Positions 53,712 to 62,649 are shown, numbered from the stretch's first letter. The stretch is 64,000 bases of DNA from JAGNKE01 sp965230245 (GCA_965230245.1 OZ246000.1:992001-1056000); one strand, 5' to 3'. Made by a program: numbers and translations. Notes: generated by a model from the letters alone, not told the origin.

Positions 53712-55139
53712 TTAACCTGTCAAAGCACGGCGAACAACTTCGACATCCTGTGCGATCTGGGCGTCCTCGTCCATCAACTGCTCGACCTTGCGGATTGCAT
53801 GCATGACAGTTGTATGGTCACGTCCCCCGAACTTGCGCCCGATCTCCGGCAATGAACGGGATGTCAGTATTTTCGCCAGATACATCGCAACCTGACGCGG
53901 GCGAGCCACATTACGGGCACGACGTGCGGAGTGCATGTCGGAAAGACGAAGGTTGTAATGCTCGGCAACCTTACGCTGGATCTCGTCAATCGTGATCTTA
54001 CGATCATGCGCACGAAGAAGGTCTTGCAGAACTTCTTGCGTAGATTCCAGCGTAATTTCCTGCTTTGCAACATCAGCGTGTGCAACGATACGGTTCAGCG
54101 CACCTTCAAGCTCACGAATATTGGATGTCACTTTAAGCGCGAGAAACTCAAGAACGCTGTCGGGAACATCCGCGCCCAAACGTGCACGCTTGGCTTCTAA
54201 AATACCAAGACGCAAATCATATGTACTCGGATGAATATCGGCCACAAGCCCCCAGGCCAGACGGGAACGCAGACGCTCGTCTATGCCCGTCAGGTCACTC
54301 GGCGCCTTATCGGCTGAGATAATGATCTGCTTGTTCTGATCTACCAACGCATTGAAAGTATGGAAGAATTCTTCCTGCGTAGACTCCTTGCCGGCGATAA
54401 ATTGAATATCATCCATGATCAAAACATCGACGGAACGGAACTGGTCCTTGAAATTCATCGTATCATTGGCTCGCAATGCTTTGACAAACTGGTACATGAA
54501 TTTCTCGGCGGAAAGATACATAACGACCTTCTCCGGGAACTGCTCCTCCATTGTCCAAGCAATCGCATGCATAAGATGCGTCTTACCCAAACCGACACCG
54601 CCGTAAAGGAACAAAGGATTAAACGGAACGCTCATGCTCTCGACAACGCGCCGTGCTGCCGCATGAGCCAGCGCATTCGGCTTACCGACGACAAAACCGT
54701 CAAATGTAAAACGTTGATCCAAAGGAGAGGAAATAGAGGCAACACCTTCTCTAAGATTCTGGTTCGCCTTTGCTTCGTCTACTTCTTTATCATCTTTCTG
54801 ATCCGCATCATCAATGATTGCATTCTGCACCACAACGATTTGCACCTTCTTGATCTCGGCCAGTTCCTCTGTGCACATCTCCGCAATACGCTCGGCGTAA
54901 TGCGTATGAATCCAGTCACGCATAAAACGGGTTGGCACAGACACTTCCATTGTTCCGTGATAATAAGCACGTAATGTCAAAGGCTTAAGCCAACTACGGA
55001 AAATGGCCTCACCAAATTCTTTTCTCATGGCCTGATGAACTGTATTCCAGACCTTCTGCACCTCAGGCGTAGGCTCTAGAGGCGTTTCTTCCAGACTGAC
55101 ATTGTTATTTACTGACGACTTTCCCACAATTTCCGGCAT
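53712..55139 (-). CDS. dnaA: chromosomal replication initiator protein DnaA
   Basis: 475 residues. Domain I (WNTVHQAMRKEFGEAIFRSWL), a short domain II, the AAA+ domain (LYGGVGLGKTHLMHAIAW, VDVLIMDDIQFIAGKEST, DERLRSRLAWGLVADI) and the DNA-binding domain IV (RQVAMYLAKILTSRSLPEIG, FGGRDHTTVMHAIRKVE) are all intact. It opens the replication origin. The upstream region to rpsT is 550 bases long with a candidate promoter and a DnaA-like site. Confidence 0.97.
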   Translation of the reverse strand: MPEIVGKSSVNNNVSLEETPLEPTPEVQKVWNTVHQAMRKEFGEAIFRSWLKPLTLRAYYHGTMEVSVPTRFMRDWIHTHYAERIAEMCTEELAEIKKVQIVVVQNAIIDDADQKDDKEVDEAKANQNLREGVASISSPLDQRFTFDGFVVGKPNALAHAAARRVVESMSVPFNPLFLYGGVGLGKTHLMHAIAWTMEEQFPEKVVMYLSAEKFMYQFVKALRANDTMNFKDQFRSVDVLIMDDIQFIAGKESTQEEFFHTFNALVDQNKQIIISADKAPSDLTGIDERLRSRLAWGLVADIHPSTYDLRLGILEAKRARLGADVPDSVLEFLALKVTSNIRELEGALNRIVAHADVAKQEITLESTQEVLQDLLRAHDRKITIDEIQRKVAEHYNLRLSDMHSARRARNVARPRQVAMYLAKILTSRSLPEIGRKFGGRDHTTVMHAIRKVEQLMDEDAQIAQDVEVVRRALTG

Positions 55140-55597
55140 TTTCTATTTCTCTCCACAATATTTCGGTTACTTAAAATTTTCTCACTTACTCTAGCTGGGG
55201 GTAACCTGTTGATAAGTTTGTATAAGGCAATAAAGCGCCGTTTCGAAAAACACGTTTCAGTGCGTTCGACAAACTTTCAACTCTGGTAAATGAGGCCTTC
55301 TTGTTATGCTTTAGCTCCCCAAGAAACTAACGATCGAAGACCATCCCCTATAACATCATGCCGACACTTGATCGACTTGGCTGGTAATCCAGTAAAATGT
55401 AACCTGGTAGGTCACACGTGATACTGCATGTGATCGAGACAAAAAGGCAACGCTAGAAGGTTACCCCTTCTGGACTTGTTTCCGGCAATGTCTCGCTGAC
55501 AAGAATCAGACTACACCAATTTTTAATCTCGAAGCAATAAGAACATACACGGAACATGCAAAAAAGAAATATTTTTTCTCTGGGAAAATGCTGCAGC
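55140..55597 (-). promoter_or_regulatory. dnaA upstream region (gene-free, 458 bases)
   Basis: No open frame or recognised RNA family. It contains TTATCAACA on the minus strand (55215-55207), one change from the DnaA box TTATCCACA; a TATACA just before it (55224-55219) that could be the dnaA minus-ten element; and short hairpins such as AGAAGG-ttacc-CCTTCT. The combination suggests autoregulated dnaA transcription. An origin cannot be claimed: only one DnaA-like site was seen. Confidence 0.35.
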
Positions 55598-55598
55598 A

Positions 55599-55634
55599 AA
55601 AAATGCTCTCTGTAGACGTACAAAGAGCATTTTT
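55599..55634 (-). terminator. Rho-independent terminator of rpsT
   Basis: AAAAATGCTCT (55599-55609) pairs perfectly with AGAGCATTTTT (55624-55634). On the minus strand the stem ends in a T-run, 54 bases after the rpsT stop. Confidence 0.75.
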
Positions 55635-55687
55635 CATATATATATCATAATGTTACGGGAGCAATCAAATATCCGGTCGCAAGACTG

Positions 55688-55954
55688 CTATGCACTAATC
55701 GCTTTAATACGATTGGACAATCTTGAGAGCTTTCTTGATGCAGCATTTTTGTGAAAAACGCCCTTCGCAACACCGCGCAGAAGCTCGGGTTGCATACGCT
55801 TGAACGCTTCTTGTGCAGCCTTCGCATCACCGGACTCAATCGCCTCTTCAACTTTTTTGATGAACGTGCGAACGCGGCTTTTGCGTGATGTATTGATCAC
55901 ATCACGTCTAGCGTTGCGGCGTACGCGTTTTCTTGCAGAAGCATGATTTGCCAT
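55688..55954 (-). CDS. rpsT: 30S ribosomal protein S20
   Basis: 88 basic residues, the standard length. MANHASARKRVRRNARRDV at the start and KGVFHKNAASRKLSRLSNRI at the end are S20 signatures. It binds 16S rRNA early in 30S assembly. The predicted transcript start about 56117 leaves a leader of some 160 bases, long enough for translational control of the kind known for S20. Confidence 0.97.
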   Translation of the reverse strand: MANHASARKRVRRNARRDVINTSRKSRVRTFIKKVEEAIESGDAKAAQEAFKRMQPELLRGVAKGVFHKNAASRKLSRLSNRIKAISA

Positions 55955-56114
55955 TCTTAAAACCTTTTCAATTCTCTAATTCATTAATCTAACAAAATCA
56001 TTGAGACTTTGTGTACGCCCCTAAAAGTCCACAGGAATTTTTACCTAACGCACTCTTAGTAACGCCGCTTTCTCTTAGAAAGCAAAAACCTACCCTACGT
56101 AAGCTTTTAAAAAG

Positions 56115-56167
56115 TGAGCATGAGTAATACTTGCCTAAACCCCCGCTTGTCAAGCAATTCATGCTCA
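56115..56167 (-). promoter_or_regulatory. rpsT promoter enclosed by an inverted repeat that may also end the mutM transcript
   Basis: Minus strand: TTGACA (56153-56148), 18 bases, TATTAC (56129-56124). TGAGCATGA (56115-56123) and TCATGCTCA (56159-56167) form perfect nine-base arms on either side, followed on the minus strand by CTTTTT. The same element could terminate the mutM transcript and start rpsT. Confidence 0.45.
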
Positions 56168-56212
56168 TTTTTGAAGGGTTTTTTATAAAAAAACGAATCA
56201 AAAAGAAATCGA

Positions 56213-56641
56213 TTAGTGCAAAGGCTTAACCAGAATTTTTACAAGCTGATGGTTATTTTGCCTTGTGAATGAAATTTCGAGTTGCTCCTGATCACGGAAA
56301 AAAGTCTGATCATTCACGCGCCCCCATCCGAATTGCGGTAAACTCCCTTGATAGTAGAGCAGGACATCCTTCTGACTGACATGATGCATTTCGGCAAACG
56401 CTTCAATGATTCGACCCTCTGGCTTATCAAAATAAACGCTCTCTGATGGAATCTCCTTTAAACCTGGCATAAGCGGCAGGTCATCAATTGTATCGAAAAA
56501 TTCTGCTTCCTGCCTTTGAGCGATACCAGCCCCGCCCTGCCCGTATGCCGACACCGACAAAACGGCAAAGAAAAAGACGGCCAAAAAAAGAAGCAGAAAA
56601 CGCGCGGACTGTTGAAATGCGTAAATCGGATATTGAGTCAT
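56213..56641 (-). CDS. secreted or membrane-anchored hypothetical protein downstream of mutM
   Basis: 142 residues with a signal peptide or anchor (about 12-34, ARFLLLFLAVFFFAVLSVSA). The mature part has TIDDLPLMPGLKEIPSES and a later SLPQFGWGRV, a pattern seen in short alphaproteobacterial proteins of unknown function in this same position. It follows mutM by 14 bases. Confidence 0.65.
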   Translation of the reverse strand: MTQYPIYAFQQSARFLLLFLAVFFFAVLSVSAYGQGGAGIAQRQEAEFFDTIDDLPLMPGLKEIPSESVYFDKPEGRIIEAFAEMHHVSQKDVLLYYQGSLPQFGWGRVNDQTFFRDQEQLEISFTRQNNHQLVKILVKPLH

Positions 56642-56655
56642 ATATAATGTCTATC

Positions 56656-57498
56656 CTATTTTTGACAGCCCGGACAATAAAATGATGACCGGCCGGACTG
56701 AACAATCCTCAGAACTGTAGCATCACAGCTTGCCCGCGGACACGCTTGCCCGGTCTTGTCGTAAACTGAAAACTGATACTGAAAATACCCTAGAGACCCG
56801 TCCGTATGTTGATAATCCCTTAACGTACTTCCGCCCGCTTGAAGTGCACGCTCCAGCACCTCTTGAATCGCTACGTGTAATTTGACAGCTTCTTTTTTTG
56901 TGACGTCCTTGGCTGATCGTGCAGGATGAAGACCCGAATCATAAAGGGCCTCACATGCGTAGATATTGCCCAGCCCCGCAACAACACGCTGATCCAGCAA
57001 AACAGATTTGATCGCAGAAGACTTGCCCTGAAAAACCTTAAAAAGATAGTCCGGCGTAAACAAATCATTGTCTGCACCGACAGGCTCCGGCCCCATCTGT
57101 GAAAAGGGCTTGGACATCTCCCAGCCATTCGCGGGCAACAAGTAAAGCATCCCGAAACGCCGCGGATCGTGAAAAACAATTCGACCCCCGTTTTGGGTTT
57201 GGAAATAAACATGGTCGTGTTTCAGGAAATCATAAGGCTCTGAAGGTGCATAAATCCGAACGCGCCCCGACATTCCTAAATGCAAGACAACAACATGATC
57301 ATCATCGACACCGAAAACGATGTATTTTCCGCGCCTTTTGAGAGAGGTAACACGCCGCCCCGAAACCTTCTGCACAAAATCCTGCGGTATAGCAACCCGC
57401 AAATCGTAGCGAAACACCTCTACGGCTTCTATAACAGCCCCGGTAAGCGTGAGCTCCAGCCCGCGCTTCACTGTCTCGACTTCCGGTAATTCAGGCAT
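56656..57498 (-). CDS. mutM: bifunctional DNA-formamidopyrimidine glycosylase / AP lyase
   Basis: 280 residues. Pro-1 after Met removal is in MPELPEVETVKRGLEL, the usual catalytic start; MGPEP, GLGNIYACEALY and the C-terminal zinc finger (CPRASC, then FYCPGCQK) are present. It removes 8-oxoguanine and opened purines. It is nine bases downstream of the preceding membrane-anchored gene. Confidence 0.95.
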   Translation of the reverse strand: MPELPEVETVKRGLELTLTGAVIEAVEVFRYDLRVAIPQDFVQKVSGRRVTSLKRRGKYIVFGVDDDHVVVLHLGMSGRVRIYAPSEPYDFLKHDHVYFQTQNGGRIVFHDPRRFGMLYLLPANGWEMSKPFSQMGPEPVGADNDLFTPDYLFKVFQGKSSAIKSVLLDQRVVAGLGNIYACEALYDSGLHPARSAKDVTKKEAVKLHVAIQEVLERALQAGGSTLRDYQHTDGSLGYFQYQFSVYDKTGQACPRASCDATVLRIVQSGRSSFYCPGCQK

Positions 57499-57507
57499 AA
57501 AAACCCC

Positions 57508-58236
57508 TTAGAGCTTATCCCAACGGAGATACGGCATATCCATATTACCCGTATAAAGGAGAAGAGGATGTATACGCTGGCTTTTGAGCATTTCCTCCGG
57601 TGCCATCCAGTAAAGCGTCTTTCCGTCTTCTTTATCAATTTTGATGACAACATCAAAGTACCGCAAAGTCAGAACCTGATAGGTAATACCCGGAACATCC
57701 TTGGGTGGGCCCAACTTAGGTGCTGGCATGAGTGTGATGCGGGAGTCATTCTTGTTATAAGAAAAATACCCGCGCGCATATTTCCTGAAACCGCTTTGCG
57801 GATCGCTTAAATAAATGATTTGGAATTGTTGCCCTGCCAATACCAACTCAGCGATACTGCCTTTGAAACTGGTGGTCCAACGGCCCGATAAATCGGTAAC
57901 CGAAGGTGCGACCATCTTGCTGGCATTCGGCAAAGCCGCCATCTCCGGATAAGGAACCTCACACCCGGGACAGTCATCATTGTCAGAGCCTTCATTCTCT
58001 TGACCATCATTTTGCTTTTGGTTATCAAATTCGGCAACCTCACTGACTTGCTCCGGCGGCGCATCAGCTCGATCCATATATATGAATGCTCCAACTGCCA
58101 GAAGAAGTGCGACCCCTGCTGACAGAATCAAAACGCCGACGAGATCATTTTTTTTCGACGCAACGATGGTATCTTTCTGCTCCAAAGATGGCTTTTTTGT
58201 GACAGTCGTTTGATCGCTATTTTCTGAATCTGACAT
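57508..58236 (-). CDS. membrane-anchored hypothetical protein with periplasmic domain
   Basis: 242 residues from the ATG at 58236 (AGGA nine bases upstream). A polar N-terminus (about 1-30) precedes one transmembrane helix (about 33-56, GVLILSAGVALLLAVGAFIY), an acidic linker with NDDCPGCEVPYPE, and a beta-rich domain (SGRWTTSFKGSIAELVLAG, quoted in part). The CPGC could be a metal or disulfide site. No family recognised. It is transcribed with mutM. Confidence 0.6.
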   Translation of the reverse strand: MSDSENSDQTTVTKKPSLEQKDTIVASKKNDLVGVLILSAGVALLLAVGAFIYMDRADAPPEQVSEVAEFDNQKQNDGQENEGSDNDDCPGCEVPYPEMAALPNASKMVAPSVTDLSGRWTTSFKGSIAELVLAGQQFQIIYLSDPQSGFRKYARGYFSYNKNDSRITLMPAPKLGPPKDVPGITYQVLTLRYFDVVIKIDKEDGKTLYWMAPEEMLKSQRIHPLLLYTGNMDMPYLRWDKL

Positions 58237-58395
58237 CGTTTTTTCCTGCTGTCCGAAATATAATTTCATTTAATTTCTACCATAATAAATGATCTGCGCA
58301 AAAATTCAGCGAAAACCTCAGAAAAATAAAAAAACACAAACACAAGCCCTAAAAAACAAGCAATATGAATACCTTGAGCAACATATAAAAAAAGA

Positions 58396-58523
58396 AAAAG
58401 TTGGCACGAAGGCCAACTTTTATACGCAGTATCGTGTGTGTGGGGATTCACGAACAGATATTTACGACTATACACTCACCAGCTTGCCGCTGATTTTTTA
58501 AACTATGCATAGTGTTTATCTGT
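58396..58523 (-). ncRNA. candidate small RNA, about 128 bases
   Basis: On the minus strand TTGACA (58558-58553), 17 bases, then TACAAA (58535-58530) suggest a start near 58523. A perfect ten-base stem AAAAGTTGGC/GCCAACTTTT (58396-58421) followed on that strand by CTTTTTCTTTTTTT gives a strong intrinsic terminator. No open frame with a ribosome site lies between. The identity is unknown; no match to 6S, 4.5S, RNase P or tmRNA was recognised. Confidence 0.45.
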
Positions 58524-58698
58524 AAGTGTTTTGTACAGCTTTGCCATAAAATTGTCAAGATTTGATGCATTTTTTTTGTACTTAAGTGTTTTTTATTTGC
58601 ATTCACTAATGTAACTCATGTAGACATGGCGCGCGAAAAAACATATAAGAAATAACGTTAAACGCAGTAAAACCGCAGTGTTTTGGGATTAAAATAAA

Positions 58699-59367
58699 GT
58701 GCCGACGATTGAACAAATTCGTGCTGCTAGGGCTCTTATTGGCTGGAGTCAGGGAGACCTTGCCGATCATGCAGGTCTGTCACAAACAGGCATTGCACGT
58801 ATTGAGAACGGAACAAACCAGCCGAATTCAAGCACGATCGAGAAAATTACGAGAGCTTTTGATCACGCTGACATTGAATTTATCGGGGACAACGGTGTTA
58901 AGCGGAAAAAAGGCGAAGTTAAGGTTTACAAGGGGGCAGAGGGCTTCAGCTTCTTTTTGGATGACGTTTACAACACCGCCATCCAGAACGGCACAAAGGA
59001 AAAGCCAACGCAAATTTACCTTTCAAACGTCGTGCATAATAACTGGGTGAAATGGATGGGTCCTGAAAAATGGGAGCACCATGTTGAAAGGATGATCAAA
59101 GATAAAGACATCATGGATGTACGCATCATCGTAAAAGAAGGCGACAGCTATTTTCCCGCGCGTGAGTATTCCAGCTACAAATGGATCCCCGAGGAAATCT
59201 TTAGTGATAAATCCTTCTACTCGTACCACGATAGATTGGCCTTCCTGAACTTTAAAGAAGATGACGTCGAAATCATGATCATGCGCCACCCTGAATTTGC
59301 ACAAGGGTACAGAAACTTGTTCCTGATCGCATGGGAAAAAGCTGCGAAAACACCGCCGGGGCATTAA
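58699..59367 (+). CDS. XRE-family regulator with C-terminal sensory-like domain
   Basis: 222 residues from a GTG start. A lambda-repressor-like helix-turn-helix (about 5-60: GWSQGDLADHAGLSQTGIAR) is followed by a domain of about 150 residues with VHNNWVKWMGPEKWEHHVE and SFYSYHDRLAFLNFKEDD, somewhat like the PLD-like effector domain of TrmB regulators. Two TAAGTGTTTT repeats lie upstream and may be its sites. The methyltransferase gene follows by 34 bases. Confidence 0.75.
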   Translation: MPTIEQIRAARALIGWSQGDLADHAGLSQTGIARIENGTNQPNSSTIEKITRAFDHADIEFIGDNGVKRKKGEVKVYKGAEGFSFFLDDVYNTAIQNGTKEKPTQIYLSNVVHNNWVKWMGPEKWEHHVERMIKDKDIMDVRIIVKEGDSYFPAREYSSYKWIPEEIFSDKSFYSYHDRLAFLNFKEDDVEIMIMRHPEFAQGYRNLFLIAWEKAAKTPPGH

Positions 59368-59401
59368 AGCTATATAGAGAACTTGGGTTTAAAATAGAGT
59401 T

Positions 59402-60322
59402 ATGGGTATTTCTACGAAAGACTTGATGGAGGCAATCCTCGCAAGGGATATTATTTCCCGCTTGCAGGACGCCGGCGTGACCGAAGAGCAAATGGCCGCC
59501 ATCAAAGCCGACTACTGGAAGCCGGAAATTTTGGAAAGCCTTGATCCTTGGAGCCGCCGTTACCTCGAAAGCGGACAACTTTGGGGGAACGAGGCCAGCA
59601 CATGCGGTGAATTCCTTCTGGACAATCTCGGCCCCGACAGCCTTGTCCTCGATCTCGGATGTGGATATGGACGGGACTCCAAGGCTTTTGCCGAAAACGG
59701 CCACCGCGTGCTTGCTGTCGATATGGCGCAGATCGCCGTCATTGACGCCGCATCCCAACTCGAAGACGCCATCAAATCAGGGTCCGCAGGCGTTATGCGC
59801 GCAGACTTTATCCGCGCTCCGATCCTGCAGGAACGCTTTGATGCGGTCTCGACGCACCGTATGTTCCACCTGCCCGACCCGTCGGAAATCAAGGCACTGA
59901 CCAACAGGATAGCTGGCGCGCTTAAGGCCAAAGGCTTACTGGTTTTGAGTGCCAGAAGCCCCGCAGACTTCAATCCCGAGCAAATGGATAAAATCGACGA
60001 TAAGACAGCCGTCTACAAGGACCGCCCGACACACCGCGTCAACTTCTACGACGAAGAGCGCCTGACAAGCGTCCTCAGCGACCGCTTCACAGACTTCTCC
60101 TTCCAGCACGGCGAGGAAATGGAATCCGTCGGCAATTTCGACGAAGACGGCAATCAGGTCATGTCCAGCTATATCCGTGTTGTCGCCCGCAAGAAAACCG
60201 ATGCCGAACGCCGCGCTGACCGTAACGGCAATGGAAGCAGGAACGGTGGCAATGGTGGCGGTAGCGGTAACGGCGGCGGCAATGGCGGAGAAGCCGTCGA
60301 CACAACTCTCGAAATCCCCTAA
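59402..60322 (+). CDS. class I SAM-dependent methyltransferase with Gly/Asn-rich tail
   Basis: 306 residues. Motif I is VLDLGCGYGRDSKAF (about residues 81-95), followed by VLAVDMAQ, RADFI and FDAVSTHRMFHL, a TehB-like arrangement. Residues about 268-295 are a low-complexity chain of Gly, Asn, Ser and Arg, probably disordered. The substrate is unknown. It may be an operon with the XRE gene and the lipoprotein after it. Confidence 0.8.
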   Translation: MGISTKDLMEAILARDIISRLQDAGVTEEQMAAIKADYWKPEILESLDPWSRRYLESGQLWGNEASTCGEFLLDNLGPDSLVLDLGCGYGRDSKAFAENGHRVLAVDMAQIAVIDAASQLEDAIKSGSAGVMRADFIRAPILQERFDAVSTHRMFHLPDPSEIKALTNRIAGALKAKGLLVLSARSPADFNPEQMDKIDDKTAVYKDRPTHRVNFYDEERLTSVLSDRFTDFSFQHGEEMESVGNFDEDGNQVMSSYIRVVARKKTDAERRADRNGNGSRNGGNGGGSGNGGGNGGEAVDTTLEIP

Positions 60323-60361
60323 CCTAAAAGTCTGCTTGGCTAAATTTTCCTCGGATTTACT

Positions 60362-60934
60362 TTGAAAAACAATTATAAAATTTCGTCATTTGTAATATGG
60401 CTTTGCGCCCTCACAGGATGCACATATCATCCCAAACAGATGCAAATCGAGCATATATCTTCCAGAATTACTGACGGCCCTTACGACACAGAATTTCATC
60501 CTGATTGGGAAAAATCCCCAAAACTTGAAATGACGTTCAGTGGAGCTGCACCTTATGCATACATGCAAACCAACAAATATAGAAACGCGACTATGTCGTG
60601 CATTTTCATCCGTAACAACAAAAGAGTAAAAAGTTACTCAGCTACGGCTATGGTATTCTTTACTAAAGTCATTGAACCCAAATCTCCACGAACAACTATG
60701 TATAGTAAGTTCGGGAAAGAAGTACTTTTATATAATGCGTACACTTTTTCAAACTTCACAGTTGAAGGGATTAGTAACAATCCGCCCTTTGAATTGCTTG
60801 AAGAAACATGGAATAGAACTGAATGTTTTCTAAAAGGACATAAAAGCATATTCGGACCTTTCGTGGAATCTAACCCAATCACCATCACTAAAGAAAAATT
60901 TCTGGAACTCTACGAAAACTATTCCAACCAATAA
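60362..60934 (+). CDS. lipoprotein of unknown function
   Basis: 190 residues from a TTG start with GGA upstream. The lipobox is ALTGC at residues 16-20. The mature part is AT-rich in coding and has no family landmarks; four cysteines include SCIF and ECFL. The base composition differs from the methyltransferase before it. It ends immediately before a terminator. Confidence 0.55.
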   Translation: MKNNYKISSFVIWLCALTGCTYHPKQMQIEHISSRITDGPYDTEFHPDWEKSPKLEMTFSGAAPYAYMQTNKYRNATMSCIFIRNNKRVKSYSATAMVFFTKVIEPKSPRTTMYSKFGKEVLLYNAYTFSNFTVEGISNNPPFELLEETWNRTECFLKGHKSIFGPFVESNPITITKEKFLELYENYSNQ

Positions 60935-60935
60935 A

Positions 60936-60961
60936 AAACCCCGCAATCACTCGCGGGGTTT
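60936..60961. terminator. bidirectional terminator between the lipoprotein gene and groEL
   Basis: AAACCCCGC and GCGGGGTTT pair around an eight-base loop; A-run before and T-rich tail allow use on both strands. The stem is the same sequence as that of the terminator at 53652. Confidence 0.8.
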
Positions 60962-60999
60962 CGTTTAATCGCTATAAAGCGGTTTTTGAGGCGTTGGGC

Positions 61000-62649
61000 T
61001 TACATCATGCCCATACCGCCCATTCCACCCATGCCGCCCATGTCACCCGCACCTGCGGAAGCATTTTCCTCAGGAATTTCGGTAACCATGGCTTCTGTTG
61101 TAATCAACAGACCTGCGACAGATGCTGCATCCTGAAGAGCAGTACGAACGACCTTAACAGGGTCGATGATACCGGACTTAACCATATCAACGAACTTGTC
61201 GTTTTGTGCATCATAACCGTAGTTCTTGTCTTTCTGCTCAAGCAGTTTACCGACGATCACAGAACCTTCCTTACCGGCGTTTTCCGCAATCTGGCGAACA
61301 GGAGCCTGGATCGCACGACGGACGATTTCGACACCAACAGCCTGATCGTCATTCTCGGTTTCCAGCTTATCAAGAGCTTTCGTTGCGTAAAGAAGAGCAA
61401 CACCGCCACCGGCGATAATACCCTCTTCAACAGCCGCACGTGTGGCATGCAACGCATCGTCAACACGATCCTTACGCTCTTTCACTTCGACTTCCGTCGC
61501 ACCGCCGACACGGATAACGGCAACACCACCGGACAATTTCGCCAGACGCTCTTGCAGTTTTTCACGGTCGTAATCGGATTCTGTGTTTTCGGCTTGCGAA
61601 CGAATTTGGGAACAACGGGCTTCGATGTCTTTCTTCTTGCCCGCACCGTCAACGATTGTTGTATCGTCTTTGGTGATTGTGATCTTTTTCGCCGTACCCA
61701 GCATATCCAGTGTGACATTCTCCAGCTTGATACCGAGGTCTTCGGAAATCAACTCACCACCTGTCAGGATCGCCATGTCTTCGAGCATCGCCTTACGACG
61801 GTCACCGAAGCCGGGTGCTTTAACAGCAGCGATTTTCAAACCGCCACGCAGCTTGTTCACAACCAGAGTTGCCAACGCTTCACCTTCAACATCCTCAGCA
61901 ATGATCAGCAACGGACGGGAGCTCTGAACAACAGATTCCAGAACCGGAAGCAAAGACTGAAGACTTGAAAGCTTACCTTCGTGCAGCAGGATGTATGGGT
62001 TTTCGAGGTCAGCCTGCATTTTGTCTGCATCTGTGATGAAGTATGGAGACAGGTAACCGCGGTCAAACTGCATACCTTCAACTGTCACCAGTTCATTGTG
62101 CAGGGACTTGGCTTCCTCAACAGTGATAACGCCTTCGTTACCGACTTTGTCCATCGCTTCAGCCAGCATATCACCGATCTGAACTTCACCGTTTGCGGAA
62201 ATCGTACCGACCTGACGAATCTCGTCATTTGTCTTCACGTTCTTGCCGCGCTTACGCAGATCAGCAACAACAGCTTCGACCGCAGCATCAATACCGCGCT
62301 TCAGATCCATCGGGTTACGACCGGAAGACACAGCCTTCGTTCCTTCACGAACGATAGATTGCGCCAGAACAGTCGCCGTCGTCGTACCGTCACCGGAATG
62401 ATCGTTGGCCTTGCTGGCAACTTCGCGGATCAGCTGTGCGCCGAGGTTCTGCTGCTTGTTTTTCAGTGTGATTTCCTTCGCAACGGAAACACCGTCCTTT
62501 GTTGTGCGTGGCGCACCGAAGGATTTCTCGATCACAACGTTACGGCCTTTCGGACCGAGTGTAACTTTCACTGCGTTTGCAATGACATCGACACCTTTGA
62601 GCAATTCCGCTCTGGCATCTTCATTAAAAAGTACATCTTTGGCACTCAT
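61000..62649 (-). CDS. groEL: chaperonin GroEL
   Basis: 549 residues. It is intact: VKVTLGPKGRNVVIEKSFG, TKDGVSVAKEI, GDGTTTATVLAQSIV with the ATPase aspartate, and the GGM-rich C-terminus (DMGGMGGMGGMGMM). It forms the tetradecameric folding chamber with GroES. The gene follows groES by 36 bases under CIRCE control. Confidence 0.98.
   Translation of the reverse strand: MSAKDVLFNEDARAELLKGVDVIANAVKVTLGPKGRNVVIEKSFGAPRTTKDGVSVAKEITLKNKQQNLGAQLIREVASKANDHSGDGTTTATVLAQSIVREGTKAVSSGRNPMDLKRGIDAAVEAVVADLRKRGKNVKTNDEIRQVGTISANGEVQIGDMLAEAMDKVGNEGVITVEEAKSLHNELVTVEGMQFDRGYLSPYFITDADKMQADLENPYILLHEGKLSSLQSLLPVLESVVQSSRPLLIIAEDVEGEALATLVVNKLRGGLKIAAVKAPGFGDRRKAMLEDMAILTGGELISEDLGIKLENVTLDMLGTAKKITITKDDTTIVDGAGKKKDIEARCSQIRSQAENTESDYDREKLQERLAKLSGGVAVIRVGGATEVEVKERKDRVDDALHATRAAVEEGIIAGGGVALLYATKALDKLETENDDQAVGVEIVRRAIQAPVRQIAENAGKEGSVIVGKLLEQKDKNYGYDAQNDKFVDMVKSGIIDPVKVVRTALQDAASVAGLLITTEAMVTEIPEENASAGAGDMGGMGGMGGMGMM

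Noticed and set aside
55140..55597. Possible tmRNA, RNase P RNA, 6S or SRP RNA upstream of dnaA
   Set aside because: Looked for the tRNA-like T-arm, tag reading frame, GAGGAAAGTCC and the SRP loop motif; none was seen on either strand.
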